From positions 1 to 38,934 of the forward strand of contig JAKBNS010000213.1 of the NCBI GenBank assembly GCA_021830925.1: a DNA stretch of 38,934 nt, written 5' to 3'. The stretch comes from Pseudomonadota bacterium (GTDB lineage: Bacteria; Pseudomonadota; Gammaproteobacteria; Burkholderiales; Burkholderiaceae_C). This document shows, piece by piece, positions 16,799-25,455 of this stretch. A program made the position numbers and the translations under genes. The notes under the pieces were generated by a model. The model ran no database searches. It saw only the letters and a program-made list of their open reading frames with translations, and was not told where the DNA came from. Position 1 is the stretch's first letter. Each line of letters opens with the position of its first letter.

Positions 16799-18325
16799 GT
16801 GAACCTTGCAAGGCTCGTCGCACGGCGTGTCGTGCGCCACGATCGCGCATGGCTGGCCTTGCTGTCGGTCGCGTGCATCACCCTGTCGGCAACCACGGCG
16901 CGGGCCGCCGCCACGCTGCCCCAGGCCTCTTCCACGGCATCGGCCGTTTTCGCGCCTGCGCCGCCGCCGGGTTCCGGGCCCGCGCTGGTCGTCGGGCTGC
17001 CGGACTTCACGCGCCTGGTGCGCCAGGTCGGCCCGGCGGTGGTCAACATTCGAACCTACACCCGCGCGCCCGACGAAAGCGCGCGCCAGGATGCGCAGAC
17101 CCGTGAGTTCCTGCGGCGCTTTTTCGGCATTCCCCTGCCTCCGGGCAGCGATGGAGGCACGGCCCAGACCCCCGACGAGGAGCGACCCGTGGGGGTGGGG
17201 TCGGGCTTCATCCTGGCCTCCGACGGTTACGTGCTGACCAACGCGCACGTGGTGGACGGGGCCGAGCGCATCGTCGTGACCCTGACCGATCACCGCGAGT
17301 TCACCGCCACCCTGGTCGGAGCCGATGCCCGCACCGACGTGGCGCTGCTGAAAATCGACGCCGCCGGCCTGCCCGCGGTACGCATCGGCGATTCCAGCCG
17401 CTTGCAGGTCGGGGAATGGGTGGTGGCCATCGGCTCGCCCTTCGGGCTGGACAACACGGTCACCGCCGGCATCGTCAGCGCCAAGTCGCGCGATACCGGC
17501 GACTACACGCCGTTGATACAGACCGACGTGGCGGTCAACCCCGGCAACTCGGGCGGACCCCTGATCGACATGCACGGGCGCGTGGTGGGCATGAATTCCC
17601 AGATCTACAGTCGCACCGGCGGGTTCATGGGCATTTCCTTCGCGGTGCCGATCGACCAGGCCATGGCGGTGGCCCGCCAGCTCAAGGCCAGCGGCCACGT
17701 GGTGCGAGGCAAGATCGGCGTGGTCATCGGCGACGTGAGCCGCCAGCTCGCGCAGGCGCTGGGGCTGGGCACGGCGCGCGGCGCGCTGGTCAGCCAGGTG
17801 GAGAAGGGCGGCGCGGCCGACGCGGCCGGCGTGCGCCCGGGCGACATCATCACGGCCATCGACGGCCACGAGGTGCGGCGTTCCAGCGACCTGCCGCGCC
17901 TGGTCGGAGCGATCCATCCGGGCACCCGCGTGAGCCTGGACGTACTGCGGCCGGGCGGCGCCACCAGCCTGAGGGTCATCGTGGGGTCCTGGAGCGACAA
18001 GGCTCCCGCGGCCGCGCCGATCCAGCCCTCGCCCGCGGCGCGCAGTCCGGTGGGAGTCGGCGTGGTCGATCTCAACCGGGAGCAACTGGCGCAACTGGGG
18101 CTTCGCGGCGGCGTGCTGGTCGAGAGCGTCGATGCCTACGGCTCGGCGGCCGGCTTGCGCGTGGGAGACGTGATCGAGGCCCTGAACGCCTCGGGGATCG
18201 CCACGGCGTCGCAGTTCGACGCGCAGCTCGCGAAGCTGCCCGGCGACAAGGCCGCGGCACTGCTGGTGCGTCGTGGACAGACCGCCACCTACGTGCTGGT
18301 GCATCCGCGCAAGGTTTCCGAATAA
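16799..18325 (+). CDS. degP: Periplasmic serine protease DegP/MucD
   Basis: HtrA-family protease and chaperone that clears misfolded periplasmic proteins. The 508-aa precursor has a signal peptide (about residues 1-36, Ala-rich end ATTARAA). The trypsin-like triad is His150 (TNAHVV), Asp180 (RTDVALL) and Ser251 (GNSGGPL). Two PDZ domains follow, with the second preceded by an Ala/Pro-rich linker. The open frame runs far upstream in the wrong frame of rseA; the GTG at 16799, with GGAG 8 nt before it, gives a proper signal peptide. Position after rpoE-rseA supports the MucD role. Confidence 0.93.
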   Translation: MNLARLVARRVVRHDRAWLALLSVACITLSATTARAAATLPQASSTASAVFAPAPPPGSGPALVVGLPDFTRLVRQVGPAVVNIRTYTRAPDESARQDAQTREFLRRFFGIPLPPGSDGGTAQTPDEERPVGVGSGFILASDGYVLTNAHVVDGAERIVVTLTDHREFTATLVGADARTDVALLKIDAAGLPAVRIGDSSRLQVGEWVVAIGSPFGLDNTVTAGIVSAKSRDTGDYTPLIQTDVAVNPGNSGGPLIDMHGRVVGMNSQIYSRTGGFMGISFAVPIDQAMAVARQLKASGHVVRGKIGVVIGDVSRQLAQALGLGTARGALVSQVEKGGAADAAGVRPGDIITAIDGHEVRRSSDLPRLVGAIHPGTRVSLDVLRPGGATSLRVIVGSWSDKAPAAAPIQPSPAARSPVGVGVVDLNREQLAQLGLRGGVLVESVDAYGSAAGLRVGDVIEALNASGIATASQFDAQLAKLPGDKAAALLVRRGQTATYVLVHPRKVSE

Positions 18326-18420
18326 AATTCGTTGGCGAAGCCTGAATTTGAAGCTGACTTTTGCAAAATAGGGGGAAATTCGGTTTTTGTTGCGATTCTT
18401 GTGGCAAATTCGCGATGTTC
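18326..18420. other. AT-rich patch with three AAATTCG repeats
   Basis: Directly after degP about 95 bp are markedly AT-richer than the rest of the window. AAATTCG occurs at 18325-18331, 18376-18382 and 18406-18412, all in the same orientation. A loose sigma-E-like match, GGAAATT-N16-TCTTG (18374-18401), is also present but differs from consensus in both boxes. This may be promoter or regulator-binding DNA; no gene is visible. Confidence 0.4.
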
Positions 18421-18478
18421 TCGCTTCTGATGTGCGGCCGGCCGGTCGCGCGCCGCTGGCCGGGCCGGCCCGCGGGCT

Positions 18479-18484
18479 TAAAAT
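18479..18484 (+). promoter_or_regulatory. -10-like TAAAAT before the lepA leader element
   Basis: TAAAAT matches 5 of 6 consensus bases and stands out after a run of GC-rich sequence. A start about 6-7 nt downstream would coincide with the first stem-loop. No -35 is recognised. Confidence 0.35.
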
Positions 18485-18488
18485 GAAG

Positions 18489-18554
18489 GCCCAACAAGCA
18501 GTTGCCAAACGATTTTGTTGGTAGGCGCGACGCGAATGGCCGCGCCTTTTTTTT
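18489..18554 (+). ncRNA. Candidate small RNA or leader RNA, about 65 nt, between degP and lepA
   Basis: Just downstream of a -10-like TAAAAT come the arms CCAACAA (18491-18497) and TTGTTGG (18515-18521). A second stem-loop ending in eight T follows (18523-18554). Promoter-like box, 5' stem-loop and intrinsic terminator within about 75 bp is the layout of a short independent transcript or of a lepA attenuator. No family is recognised. Confidence 0.4.
18523..18554 (+). terminator. Intrinsic terminator upstream of lepA
   Basis: AGGCGCG (18523-18529) pairs with CGCGCCT (18541-18547) across an 11-nt loop, and T8 occupies 18547-18554. This is the clearest Rho-independent terminator in the window. 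It would end degP read-through or the small transcript starting near 18489. Confidence 0.6.
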
Positions 18555-18583
18555 GTTCCGCCGTCGCCGTCCCTGGCTGCGGC

Positions 18584-18609
18584 CCTGCCCCGGCCCCGAC
18601 CGGGGCAGG
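18584..18609 (+). promoter_or_regulatory. Strong hairpin 20 nt before the lepA start
   Basis: CCTGCCCCGG (18584-18593) pairs perfectly with CCGGGGCAGG (18600-18609) across a 6-nt loop. It lies between the T-run and the lepA ATG. It could control ribosome access or form alternative structures with the upstream terminator; that is inference. Confidence 0.45.
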
Positions 18610-18629
18610 TTCGATCGTTCTCTGCGCGC

Positions 18630-20420
18630 ATGCAACGGATTCGCAACTTTTCCATCATTGCCCATATCGACCACGGCAAGTCCACGCTGGCCGATCGCCT
18701 GATCCAGCGCTGCGGAGGCTTGTCGGAGCGGGAAATGGAAAGCCAGGTGCTCGACTCGATGGACCTGGAGCGCGAGCGCGGCATCACCATCAAGGCCCAG
18801 ACCGCGGCGCTGAGCTATCGCGCGCGCGACGGCCACACCTATCGGCTCAACCTCATCGACACCCCCGGGCACGTCGACTTCAGCTATGAGGTCAGCCGCT
18901 CGCTTTCGGCCTGCGAAGGCGCGCTGCTGGTGGTCGATGCCAGCCAGGGCGTGGAGGCGCAGACGGTGGCGAACTGCTACACCGCGATCGAGCTGGGCGT
19001 CGAGGTGGTGCCGGTGCTCAACAAGATGGACCTGCCGCAGGCCGATCCCGAAGCGGCGCGCCAGGAGATCGAGGACGTGATCGGCATCGACGCCTCCGAG
19101 GCCCTGTTGGCCAGCGCGAAGACGGGCATGGGCATCGACGAAATCCTCGAGGCCGTGATCGCGCGGGTGCCGGCTCCCAAGGGCGACCCGGACGCGCCGT
19201 TGAAGGCCCTGGTCATCGACTCCTGGTACGACAGCTACGTCGGCGTGGTGATGCTGGTGCGGGTGTTCGACGGCGTGCTGCGCGTGCGCGACCGGATTCA
19301 GCTCATGGCCACCGGCGCGCAATACGGTTGCGAGCAACTCGGGGTGTTCACCCCCAAGTCGGTGGCGCGAGACCAGTTGGGCGCAGGCGAGGTGGGCTTT
19401 GTCATCGCCGGCATCAAGGAACTCAAGGCCGCGCGCGTGGGCGACACGCTGACGGTGGCCTCGCGTCCGGCGACCCAGGCGCTGCCGGGCTTCAAGGAAG
19501 TGCAGCCGCAGGTGTTCGCCGGTCTGTACCCGGTGGAGGCCAACCAGTACGACGCGCTGCGCGACGCGCTGCAGAAGCTGCAGCTCAACGACGCCGCGCT
19601 GCGTTTCGAGCCCGAGGTATCGTCGGCGCTGGGTTTCGGCTTCCGCTGCGGCTTTCTCGGCTTGCTGCACATGGACATCGTGCAGGAGCGCCTGGAGCGC
19701 GAGTACGACATGGACCTGATCACCACCGCGCCGTCGGTGGTGTACCAGGTGCGCCTGCGCGACGGCAGCGAGGTGACCGTGGACAACCCGTCGAAAATGC
19801 CCGAGGTCGGGCGTATCGACACCATCCTGGAGCCCATCGTCACGGTCAAGCTGTTCATGCCCCAGGAATACGTCGGCGCGGTGATGACCCTCTGCAACGT
19901 CAAGCGCGGGGCGCAGACCAACATGTCCTACATGGGGCGCCAGGTGCAGCTGGTCTATGAAATGCCCCTGGCGGAGATCGTGCTGGATTTCTTCGACAAG
20001 CTCAAGTCCATCTCGCGCGGCTACGCGTCGATGGATTACAGCTTTCTCGAATACCGCGCGGCCGACGTGGTGAAAGTGGACATGCTGATCAACGGCGAAC
20101 GCGTGGACGCGCTGTCGCTGATCGTGCATCGCTCGCAAAGCCAGTACCGCGGGCGCGAGGTCGCCGCCAAGATGCGCGAATTGATTCCGCGTCAGATGTT
20201 CGACGTCGCGATCCAGGCCGCCATCGGGGCCAACATCATCGCGCGTGAGACAATCAAGGCGATGCGCAAGAACGTGTTGGCCAAATGCTATGGCGGCGAT
20301 ATCTCCCGCAAGCGCAAACTGCTCGAGAAGCAGAAGGCCGGCAAGAAGCGCATGAAACAGATCGGTACCGTCGAGGTGCCCCAGGAAGCCTTCCTGGCCA
20401 TTCTCAAGGTCGAGGGCTGA
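18630..20420 (+). CDS. lepA: Elongation factor 4 (LepA) GTPase
   Basis: Ribosome-associated GTPase acting in 30S biogenesis/translation. The 596-aa protein has G1 AHIDHGKST, the G3 DTPGHVDF and G4 NKMD motifs, the EF-G-like middle domains and the LepA-specific C-terminal end [20 protein letters not shown] followed by [16 protein letters not shown]. Length is normal. It sits upstream of lepB in the usual order. The leader carries a terminator and a second hairpin. Confidence 0.97.
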   Translation: MQRIRNFSIIAHIDHGKSTLADRLIQRCGGLSEREMESQVLDSMDLERERGITIKAQTAALSYRARDGHTYRLNLIDTPGHVDFSYEVSRSLSACEGALLVVDASQGVEAQTVANCYTAIELGVEVVPVLNKMDLPQADPEAARQEIEDVIGIDASEALLASAKTGMGIDEILEAVIARVPAPKGDPDAPLKALVIDSWYDSYVGVVMLVRVFDGVLRVRDRIQLMATGAQYGCEQLGVFTPKSVARDQLGAGEVGFVIAGIKELKAARVGDTLTVASRPATQALPGFKEVQPQVFAGLYPVEANQYDALRDALQKLQLNDAALRFEPEVSSALGFGFRCGFLGLLHMDIVQERLEREYDMDLITTAPSVVYQVRLRDGSEVTVDNPSKMPEVGRIDTILEPIVTVKLFMPQEYVGAVMTLCNVKRGAQTNMSYMGRQVQLVYEMPLAEIVLDFFDKLKSISRGYASMDYSFLEYRAADVVKVDMLINGERVDALSLIVHRSQSQYRGREVAAKMRELIPRQMFDVAIQAAIGANIIARETIKAMRKNVLAKCYGGDISRKRKLLEKQKAGKKRMKQIGTVEVPQEAFLAILKVEG

Positions 20421-20429
20421 TTCTCCCGG

Positions 20430-20460
20430 CCCCAGCCCCAGCCCAGCCCAGCCCCAGACC
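20430..20460 (+). repeat. CCCCAG/CCCAG tandem repeats before lepB
   Basis: About five copies of CCCCAG or CCCAG fill the 50-bp lepA-lepB gap. No ribosome binding site is visible in or after the repeats. Confidence 0.6.
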
Positions 20461-20470
20461 ACTTCGTTCC

Positions 20471-21391
20471 ATGGAAGAACCGGCCGTCAATTTCACCCTC
20501 CTGTTGTTCGTGCTGCTGGTGGTCACCGGCCTGTTCTGGATCGCCGAACGCCTGCGCTTCGCGCGCCAGCGCATCGACGCCGCCGAGGCCGCGACCTCGG
20601 CGCTGCGTCGGCGGCGCGACGAACTGCGCGCACAGGGCATCACGCCCGACGATTCGCTCAGCGACGAGAACATCCAGGCCACCCGTGCGCGACTGCTGCG
20701 CCAGCCCTGGTGGCTGGAGTGGACGGCGGGGCTGTTCCCGGTGATCGCCTTCGTGTTCGTGCTGCGCTCCTTCGTGGCCGAGCCCTTCAAGATCCCTTCG
20801 GGGTCGATGGAGCCCACGCTGGTGCCGGGCGACCTGATCCTGGTGAACAAATTTCTCTACGGCCTGCGCCTTCCGCTGGGGCATGAGCGGCTGACCCCGG
20901 GGCGGGCCCCGCGTCGCGGCGACGTCATCGTGTTCCGCCTTCCCAAGGATCCCGCGGTCGACTACATCAAGCGCATCGTCGGGTTGCCGGGCGACACGGT
21001 GTCGTACGAGAACAAGCAACTGGTGATCGACGGCAAGCCCATCTCCGAGAAGGCCGACGGCCAGTGGTTCGATCCGTCGAGCATGGCCTATTACCAGCAG
21101 TACCGCGAGAGCCTGGATGGCGTGCAGCACCGCATCCTGATCAATCCCCAGGCGCCCGCCTACGTGATCGGCGGACCGGACAATTTTCCTCACCGCGACG
21201 CTTGTCATTATGATTCGCAGGGCTTCGTCTGCAAGGTTCCCGCAGGAATGTACTTCGTGATGGGCGATAACCGCGATAATTCACTGGATTCCCGCTACTG
21301 GGGATTCGTGCCGGCACGCAACATCGTCGGGAAGGCGTTTTTTGTCTGGATGAACTTCGGCGGCCTGAAGAACATCGGGCCGATTCATTGA
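20471..21391 (+). CDS. lepB: Signal peptidase I
   Basis: Inner-membrane enzyme that removes signal peptides from exported proteins. The 306-aa protein has an N-terminal membrane segment (about residues 8-26), a second at about 86-100, the catalytic Ser112 in SGSMEPTL and Lys167 in YIKRIVGLPGD. The C-terminal GDNRDNSLDSRYWGFV box is intact. ATG at 20471 places the first membrane helix correctly; no Shine-Dalgarno sequence is seen. Confidence 0.95.
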   Translation: MEEPAVNFTLLLFVLLVVTGLFWIAERLRFARQRIDAAEAATSALRRRRDELRAQGITPDDSLSDENIQATRARLLRQPWWLEWTAGLFPVIAFVFVLRSFVAEPFKIPSGSMEPTLVPGDLILVNKFLYGLRLPLGHERLTPGRAPRRGDVIVFRLPKDPAVDYIKRIVGLPGDTVSYENKQLVIDGKPISEKADGQWFDPSSMAYYQQYRESLDGVQHRILINPQAPAYVIGGPDNFPHRDACHYDSQGFVCKVPAGMYFVMGDNRDNSLDSRYWGFVPARNIVGKAFFVWMNFGGLKNIGPIH

Positions 21392-21422
21392 CCTGCTGTC
21401 AGCACTCGATGGGGTTTGCGGT

Positions 21423-21773
21423 ATGAGCCACGCGCAACGTCAACGCGGCATCACGCTGATCGGCCTGCTGTTCTGGGGGGCGATCATCGCCATCCTGGTC
21501 GTGCTGGGATTGCAGATCGTGCCGGACTGGCAGGAGTCGATCTCCATCCAGCATGCGGTGGACCAGGCCGCGAAGGCCGGGCCCACGGTCGGGGACATCC
21601 GCACCAAGTTCGACAAGATGGCCGAGGTCGACTACATCAGCTCGATCAACGGCAAGGATCTCAGCATCACCAAGGTCAACGGCAACGTGGTCGTCTCGTA
21701 CGCGTACCAGAAGGAGATCCACCTGGTCGGTCCGGCGTACCTGCTGCTCAAGTTCGCCGGGAAGTCGCGTTGA
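21423..21773 (+). CDS. DUF4845 membrane protein
   Basis: 116-aa protein with a short basic N-terminus, a single hydrophobic helix (about residues 10-31, GITLIGLLFWGAIIAILVV) and a small soluble domain ending in VGPAYLLLKFAGKSR. Family members of unknown function sit between lepB and rnc in many beta- and gammaproteobacteria, exactly as here. The N-terminus resembles a type IV pilin-like leader, but a canonical prepilin cleavage motif (GFTLIE) is only partly matched (GITLIG). Confidence 0.85.
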   Translation: MSHAQRQRGITLIGLLFWGAIIAILVVLGLQIVPDWQESISIQHAVDQAAKAGPTVGDIRTKFDKMAEVDYISSINGKDLSITKVNGNVVVSYAYQKEIHLVGPAYLLLKFAGKSR

Positions 21774-21789
21774 CGGGGCGCCCGAGGCG

Positions 21790-22497
21790 GTGAGCGCGCT
21801 GGAACAACTGCAGGCGCGCCTGCAGTATCGATTTCGCGATGGCGCGCTGTTGCGCCAGGCGCTGACCCACCGCAGCCACGGCGCGAACAACAACGAGCGC
21901 CTGGAGTTTCTCGGCGACGCCGCGCTGAACCTGCTGGTCGCCACTCTGCTGTACGCCGACGGCGAGGCCGACGAAGGCCACCTGTCCTATTGGCGTGCCG
22001 CGCTGGTGCGCGAGGCCACGCTGGCCGAACTGGCACGCGAGGCCGGCCTGGGCGAACTGTTGTCGCTGGGCGAGGGCGAGCAGCGCAGCGGAGGACGGCG
22101 CCGCCACTCCATCCTGGCCGATGCGTTGGAGGCCCTGATCGGTGCCGTCTACCTCGACGGCGGCATCGAAGCGGCCGGCGCGCTGGTGCGCCGGCTGTAC
22201 GGCGAGCGCCTGCGGCAGCTGGACTTGCGGGCCAGTGCGAAGGACGCCAAGACCACCTTGCAGGAGATGCTGCAGGGGCGCAAGATGCAACTGCCCGGCT
22301 ACCGCGTGCTGCAGACCAGCGGGCCCCCGCACGCGCAGCATTTCGTCGTGCAATGCGAGGTCGTGGAGCTCGGGCTGCAAAGCGCCGGAGAGGGCCCCAG
22401 CCGACGCACCGCCGAGCAGCAGGCCGCGCAATCCATGATCGAGCTGCTGCGAGCCGGCGCGATGCCGTCGCGGGGCCAGCCAGCCGCCAAGCCATGA
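21790..22497 (+). CDS. rnc: Ribonuclease III
   Basis: Double-strand-specific endoribonuclease that processes rRNA precursors and structured mRNAs. The 235-aa protein has the signature [18 protein letters not shown], the second catalytic block [16 protein letters not shown] and a C-terminal dsRNA-binding domain (from about residue 157, [13 protein letters not shown]). GTG at 21790 matches the family N-terminus; the frame is open further upstream inside the DUF4845 gene. Its stop overlaps the era start (ATGA). Confidence 0.94.
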   Translation: MSALEQLQARLQYRFRDGALLRQALTHRSHGANNNERLEFLGDAALNLLVATLLYADGEADEGHLSYWRAALVREATLAELAREAGLGELLSLGEGEQRSGGRRRHSILADALEALIGAVYLDGGIEAAGALVRRLYGERLRQLDLRASAKDAKTTLQEMLQGRKMQLPGYRVLQTSGPPHAQHFVVQCEVVELGLQSAGEGPSRRTAEQQAAQSMIELLRAGAMPSRGQPAAKP

Positions 22498-23429
22498 CCC
22501 AAGTCTCTCCCGAAGTCTCCACCGAAGTCTCCACCGAAGCCCAGGTGCCGCAGCGTTTCGGCGCCATCGCCATCGTCGGGCGCCCCAACGTGGGCAAGTC
22601 GACCCTGCTCAACGCCCTCGTGGGCCAGAAGATCAGTATCACCTCGGACAAGGCGCAGACCACGCGCCACCGTCTGCTGGGGGTGCGCACCGAGGGTGCC
22701 GTGCAGTTCGCCTTCGTCGACACCCCGGGTTTCCAGCTGCGCCACACCCGCGCGCTCAACCGCGCGCTCAACCGCACCGTGCGCGGCGCGCTGGCCGACG
22801 TGGACGTCGTGTTGTGGGTGGTCGAGGCGGGCACCTGGGGCTCCGAGGACGAACTCGTCGGGCAGTTGCTGCCGAAGGGGCGTCCGGTGATCCTGGTGGC
22901 CAACAAGCTCGATCGCATTCGCGGCCGCGAGAAGCTGCTGCCGTGGCTGGCCGAGCGCGGCAAGGATCCGCGGCTGACCGAGATCGTGCCCCTGTCGGCG
23001 CGCCGGCATGCCGATGCGCAGCGCCTGCTGCACATCCTGGCGCGCCATCTGCCCGAAGGCCCCTGGGGTTTCGACGCGGATGCGCTGACCGACCGCGGGG
23101 AGCGCTTCCTGGCGGCCGAGATCCTGCGCGAGAAGCTGTTCCGGCTCACCGGCGACGAACTGCCCTACAGCAGCACCGTGGTCATCGACAGCTTCCAGCT
23201 CGACGGCCGGCTGCGGCGCGTCGCCGCCAGCATCGTGGTGGAGCGCGACAGTCACAAGGCGATGGTCATCGGCGGTGGCGGCGCGCTGGTGCGGCGCCTG
23301 TCCACCGAAGCGCGGCAGGACATGGAAAGGCTGTTCGACGCGCCGGTGTTCCTCGAGGTGTGGGTCAAGACCCGTTCCGGCTGGGCCGACGACCAGGCCG
23401 CGGTGCGCGCCTACGGCTACGAGGAATGA
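22494..23429 (+). CDS. era: GTPase Era
   Basis: Essential GTPase that binds 16S rRNA during 30S maturation. The 311-aa protein has G1 GRPNVGKS, G3 DTPG, G4 NKLD and a C-terminal KH domain ending in TRSGWADD. The KH loop reads IGGGG where IGKGG is usual. The first about 20 residues are a Ser/Thr/Glu-Val repeat encoded by a 12-bp tandem repeat (gaagtctccacc, from about 22512). Start overlaps the rnc stop (ATGA). Confidence 0.95.
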   Translation: MTQVSPEVSTEVSTEAQVPQRFGAIAIVGRPNVGKSTLLNALVGQKISITSDKAQTTRHRLLGVRTEGAVQFAFVDTPGFQLRHTRALNRALNRTVRGALADVDVVLWVVEAGTWGSEDELVGQLLPKGRPVILVANKLDRIRGREKLLPWLAERGKDPRLTEIVPLSARRHADAQRLLHILARHLPEGPWGFDADALTDRGERFLAAEILREKLFRLTGDELPYSSTVVIDSFQLDGRLRRVAASIVVERDSHKAMVIGGGGALVRRLSTEARQDMERLFDAPVFLEVWVKTRSGWADDQAAVRAYGYEE

Positions 23430-23456
23430 AGGCCTAGGCGGCAGGCGGGACACCTG

Positions 23457-24260
23457 GTGGAACGATCCGCGCCCCGCAGGCGGCCGGCCCGGCGCATCGA
23501 GCGCGCGCACGATGAGCCGGCCTTCGTGCTGCACGCCCACGCCTGGCGCGAGACCAGCCTGATCCTGGACGTGTTCAGTCGCCACCACGGCCGCCTGCCG
23601 CTGGTGGCCAAGGGGGCCAAGCGCCCGCATTCGCAACTGCGCACCGTGCTGCTGGGTTTCGCGCCATTCGCCGCGTCCTGGAGCGGACAGGGCGAGGTGC
23701 GCACCCTCACCCGCGCCGAATGGACCGGCGGCGTGGCGCCGCTGGCGGGCCTGCCTCTGCTGTGCGGTTTCTACTTCAACGAACTGCTGATGCGCCTGCT
23801 GCCGCGCGAGGATCCGCACGAGGCGCTGTTCGACGCCTACCTGCAGGCCCTGACCCGCCTGGGCGAGGGCGCGGGCACGGGGGGCGCGGCGGCGCCGGCC
23901 CGCGGGCCCCTGTACGCTTCGCGTCAACAGGTCGAGCCGCTGTTGCGCGGTTTCGAGATGGAACTGCTGCGCGAACTCGGTCACCTGCCCGAACTGCACC
24001 TGCTCAGCACCAGCGGCGAGCCGGTGCGCCCGCAGGGCCTGTACGTGGTCGACCCGCAGCGCGGCGTGCTCGAGCATGTCGAACAGGACGCCTCGACGGC
24101 GATGCCCGGCGAGCAATTGCTGGCGATCGCCGACGCGCGCTGGGAGCATCCCGGGGCCCTGCGCGGGGCCAAGTCGCTGATGCGCGAGTTGCTTGGCTAT
24201 CATCTGGGAACCCAGCCGCTGCGCACGCGCCAGCTGCTGATCGACCTCCACCAACTATGA
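23457..24260 (+). CDS. recO: DNA repair protein RecO
   Basis: Recombination mediator that helps load RecA on SSB-coated gaps. The 267-aa protein has the N-terminal OB-fold with AFVLHAHAWRETSLILDVFSR, the VAKGAKRPHSQLR segment and the helical FYFNELLMRLLPREDPH block. It lacks obvious zinc-binding Cys clusters, as in many proteobacterial RecO. GTG at 23457 gives an N-terminus with about 20 extra basic residues. The stop overlaps the pdxJ start (ATGA). Confidence 0.92.
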   Translation: MERSAPRRRPARRIERAHDEPAFVLHAHAWRETSLILDVFSRHHGRLPLVAKGAKRPHSQLRTVLLGFAPFAASWSGQGEVRTLTRAEWTGGVAPLAGLPLLCGFYFNELLMRLLPREDPHEALFDAYLQALTRLGEGAGTGGAAAPARGPLYASRQQVEPLLRGFEMELLRELGHLPELHLLSTSGEPVRPQGLYVVDPQRGVLEHVEQDASTAMPGEQLLAIADARWEHPGALRGAKSLMRELLGYHLGTQPLRTRQLLIDLHQL

Positions 24261-25033
24261 ATCCCCTCGTCGAACCGGCTCCCCGCGGCCCCTTGCTGGG
24301 GGTCAACATCGACCACGTCGCCACACTGCGAAACGCCCGCGGAGGCAGCTATCCGGACCCGGTGGAAGCCGCGTTGCACGCGCTGCGCGGCGGCGCCGAC
24401 ATCATCACCTTCCACCTGCGCGAGGATCGCCGCCACATTCGCGACGAGGACGTGGCCCGCCTGCGCGAACAGGTGCACGCGCCGCTGAACTTCGAATCGG
24501 CGCTGACCGGCGAAATGCTGGACCTGATCGAGCAGGCGCGGCCGCGCATGGCCTGCCTGGTGCCCGAGCGGCGCCAGGAGCTCACCACCGAGGGCGGCCT
24601 GGACGTGCTGGGGCAATTGCCGCGGGTGCGCGAGGCCTGCGCCCGACTGGCCGCCATCGACTGCCGGGTATCGCTGTTCATCGAGGCCGATGCGGCGCAG
24701 ATCGACGCCGCCGTGCAGAGCGGCGCTCCATGCATCGAGCTGCACACCGGCGCCTACGCGAACGCGGTCGAGGCGGGCGACGAAGGCTCCGCCCAACGCC
24801 AGTTCGCGCGCATCCGCGAAGCCATCGCGCGCGCCCGCGCGGCCGGACTGCAGACCAACGCCGGCCATGGGCTGACCTTGCGCAGCACCCCGGTGCTGGC
24901 GGCGATGCCGGAGGTGCGCGAGCTGCACATCGGGCACGCGCTGGTCGCGCATGCGCTGTTCGTCGGCATGGAGCGCGCGGTGCGCGATTTCAAGGCCTGC
25001 ATCGAAAGCGCGGCGGCGCGGCCGGCCGGATGA
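24257..25033 (+). CDS. pdxJ: Pyridoxine 5'-phosphate synthase
   Basis: Last step of de novo vitamin B6 synthesis: joins 1-deoxyxylulose 5-phosphate and 3-amino-2-oxopropyl phosphate. The 258-aa TIM-barrel protein has GVNIDHVATLRNARGG, FHLREDRRHI, the CLVPERRQELTTEGG block and NAGHGL. It is coupled to recO and acpS by ATGA overlaps at both ends. Confidence 0.95.
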   Translation: MNPLVEPAPRGPLLGVNIDHVATLRNARGGSYPDPVEAALHALRGGADIITFHLREDRRHIRDEDVARLREQVHAPLNFESALTGEMLDLIEQARPRMACLVPERRQELTTEGGLDVLGQLPRVREACARLAAIDCRVSLFIEADAAQIDAAVQSGAPCIELHTGAYANAVEAGDEGSAQRQFARIREAIARARAAGLQTNAGHGLTLRSTPVLAAMPEVRELHIGHALVAHALFVGMERAVRDFKACIESAAARPAG

Positions 25034-25455
25034 ACGCACGCCTGTACGGCGTCGGTACCGACGTGTGCGATCTGCGGCGCATCGGGCAGGCCTGCGAGCG
25101 GCATGGCGAGCGCTTCGCGCGGCGTATCCTGGGGCCGGCCGAGCAGCAGGTGTTCGCGGCACGCCGGGCGCGTTCGCAGGCGCGCGGCATCGCCTACCTG
25201 GGCACGCGATTCGCGGCCAAGGAGGCGCTGTCCAAGGCGCTGGGCCTGGGCCTGCACATGCCCATGAGCTGGCAGGCCTGCGAGATTCTCAACGCGCCGG
25301 GCGGTCGCCCGCAGGTCAGGCTGCACGGCGCGCTGGCCGCCTGGTGCGCGCAGCGCGGGCTCGCGCTGCACGTCAGCATCAGCGACGAGACCGACACCGC
25401 GGTGGCCTTCGTCGTCGCCGAGATCCTCGAATCCACGCCGGACCCTTCCGCATGA
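25030..25455 (+). CDS. acpS: Holo-ACP synthase
   Basis: Transfers phosphopantetheine from CoA to acyl carrier protein (acpP at 13080-13319). The 141-aa protein has the metal-binding GTDVCDLRRI and FAAKEALSKALG motifs of AcpS-type phosphopantetheinyl transferases. Start at 25030 overlaps the pdxJ stop, and its stop overlaps the nagZ start. Confidence 0.93.
   Translation: MNARLYGVGTDVCDLRRIGQACERHGERFARRILGPAEQQVFAARRARSQARGIAYLGTRFAAKEALSKALGLGLHMPMSWQACEILNAPGGRPQVRLHGALAAWCAQRGLALHVSISDETDTAVAFVVAEILESTPDPSA

Noticed and set aside
16106-18325. A 739-codon frame suggesting an rseA-degP fusion
   Set aside because: Upstream of 16799 it overlaps rseA in a different frame. The DegP signal peptide and GGAG ribosome binding site place the real start at 16799.
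18374-18401. Sigma-E promoter GGAAATT-N16-TCTTG before lepA
   Set aside because: The -10 box differs at two positions and the -35 at one, in an AT-rich patch where chance matches are likely. Noted but not called as a promoter.
21423-21773. DUF4845 protein as a type IV prepilin
   Set aside because: GITLIG only partly resembles the prepilin cleavage motif and lacks the Glu; genomic position matches DUF4845.
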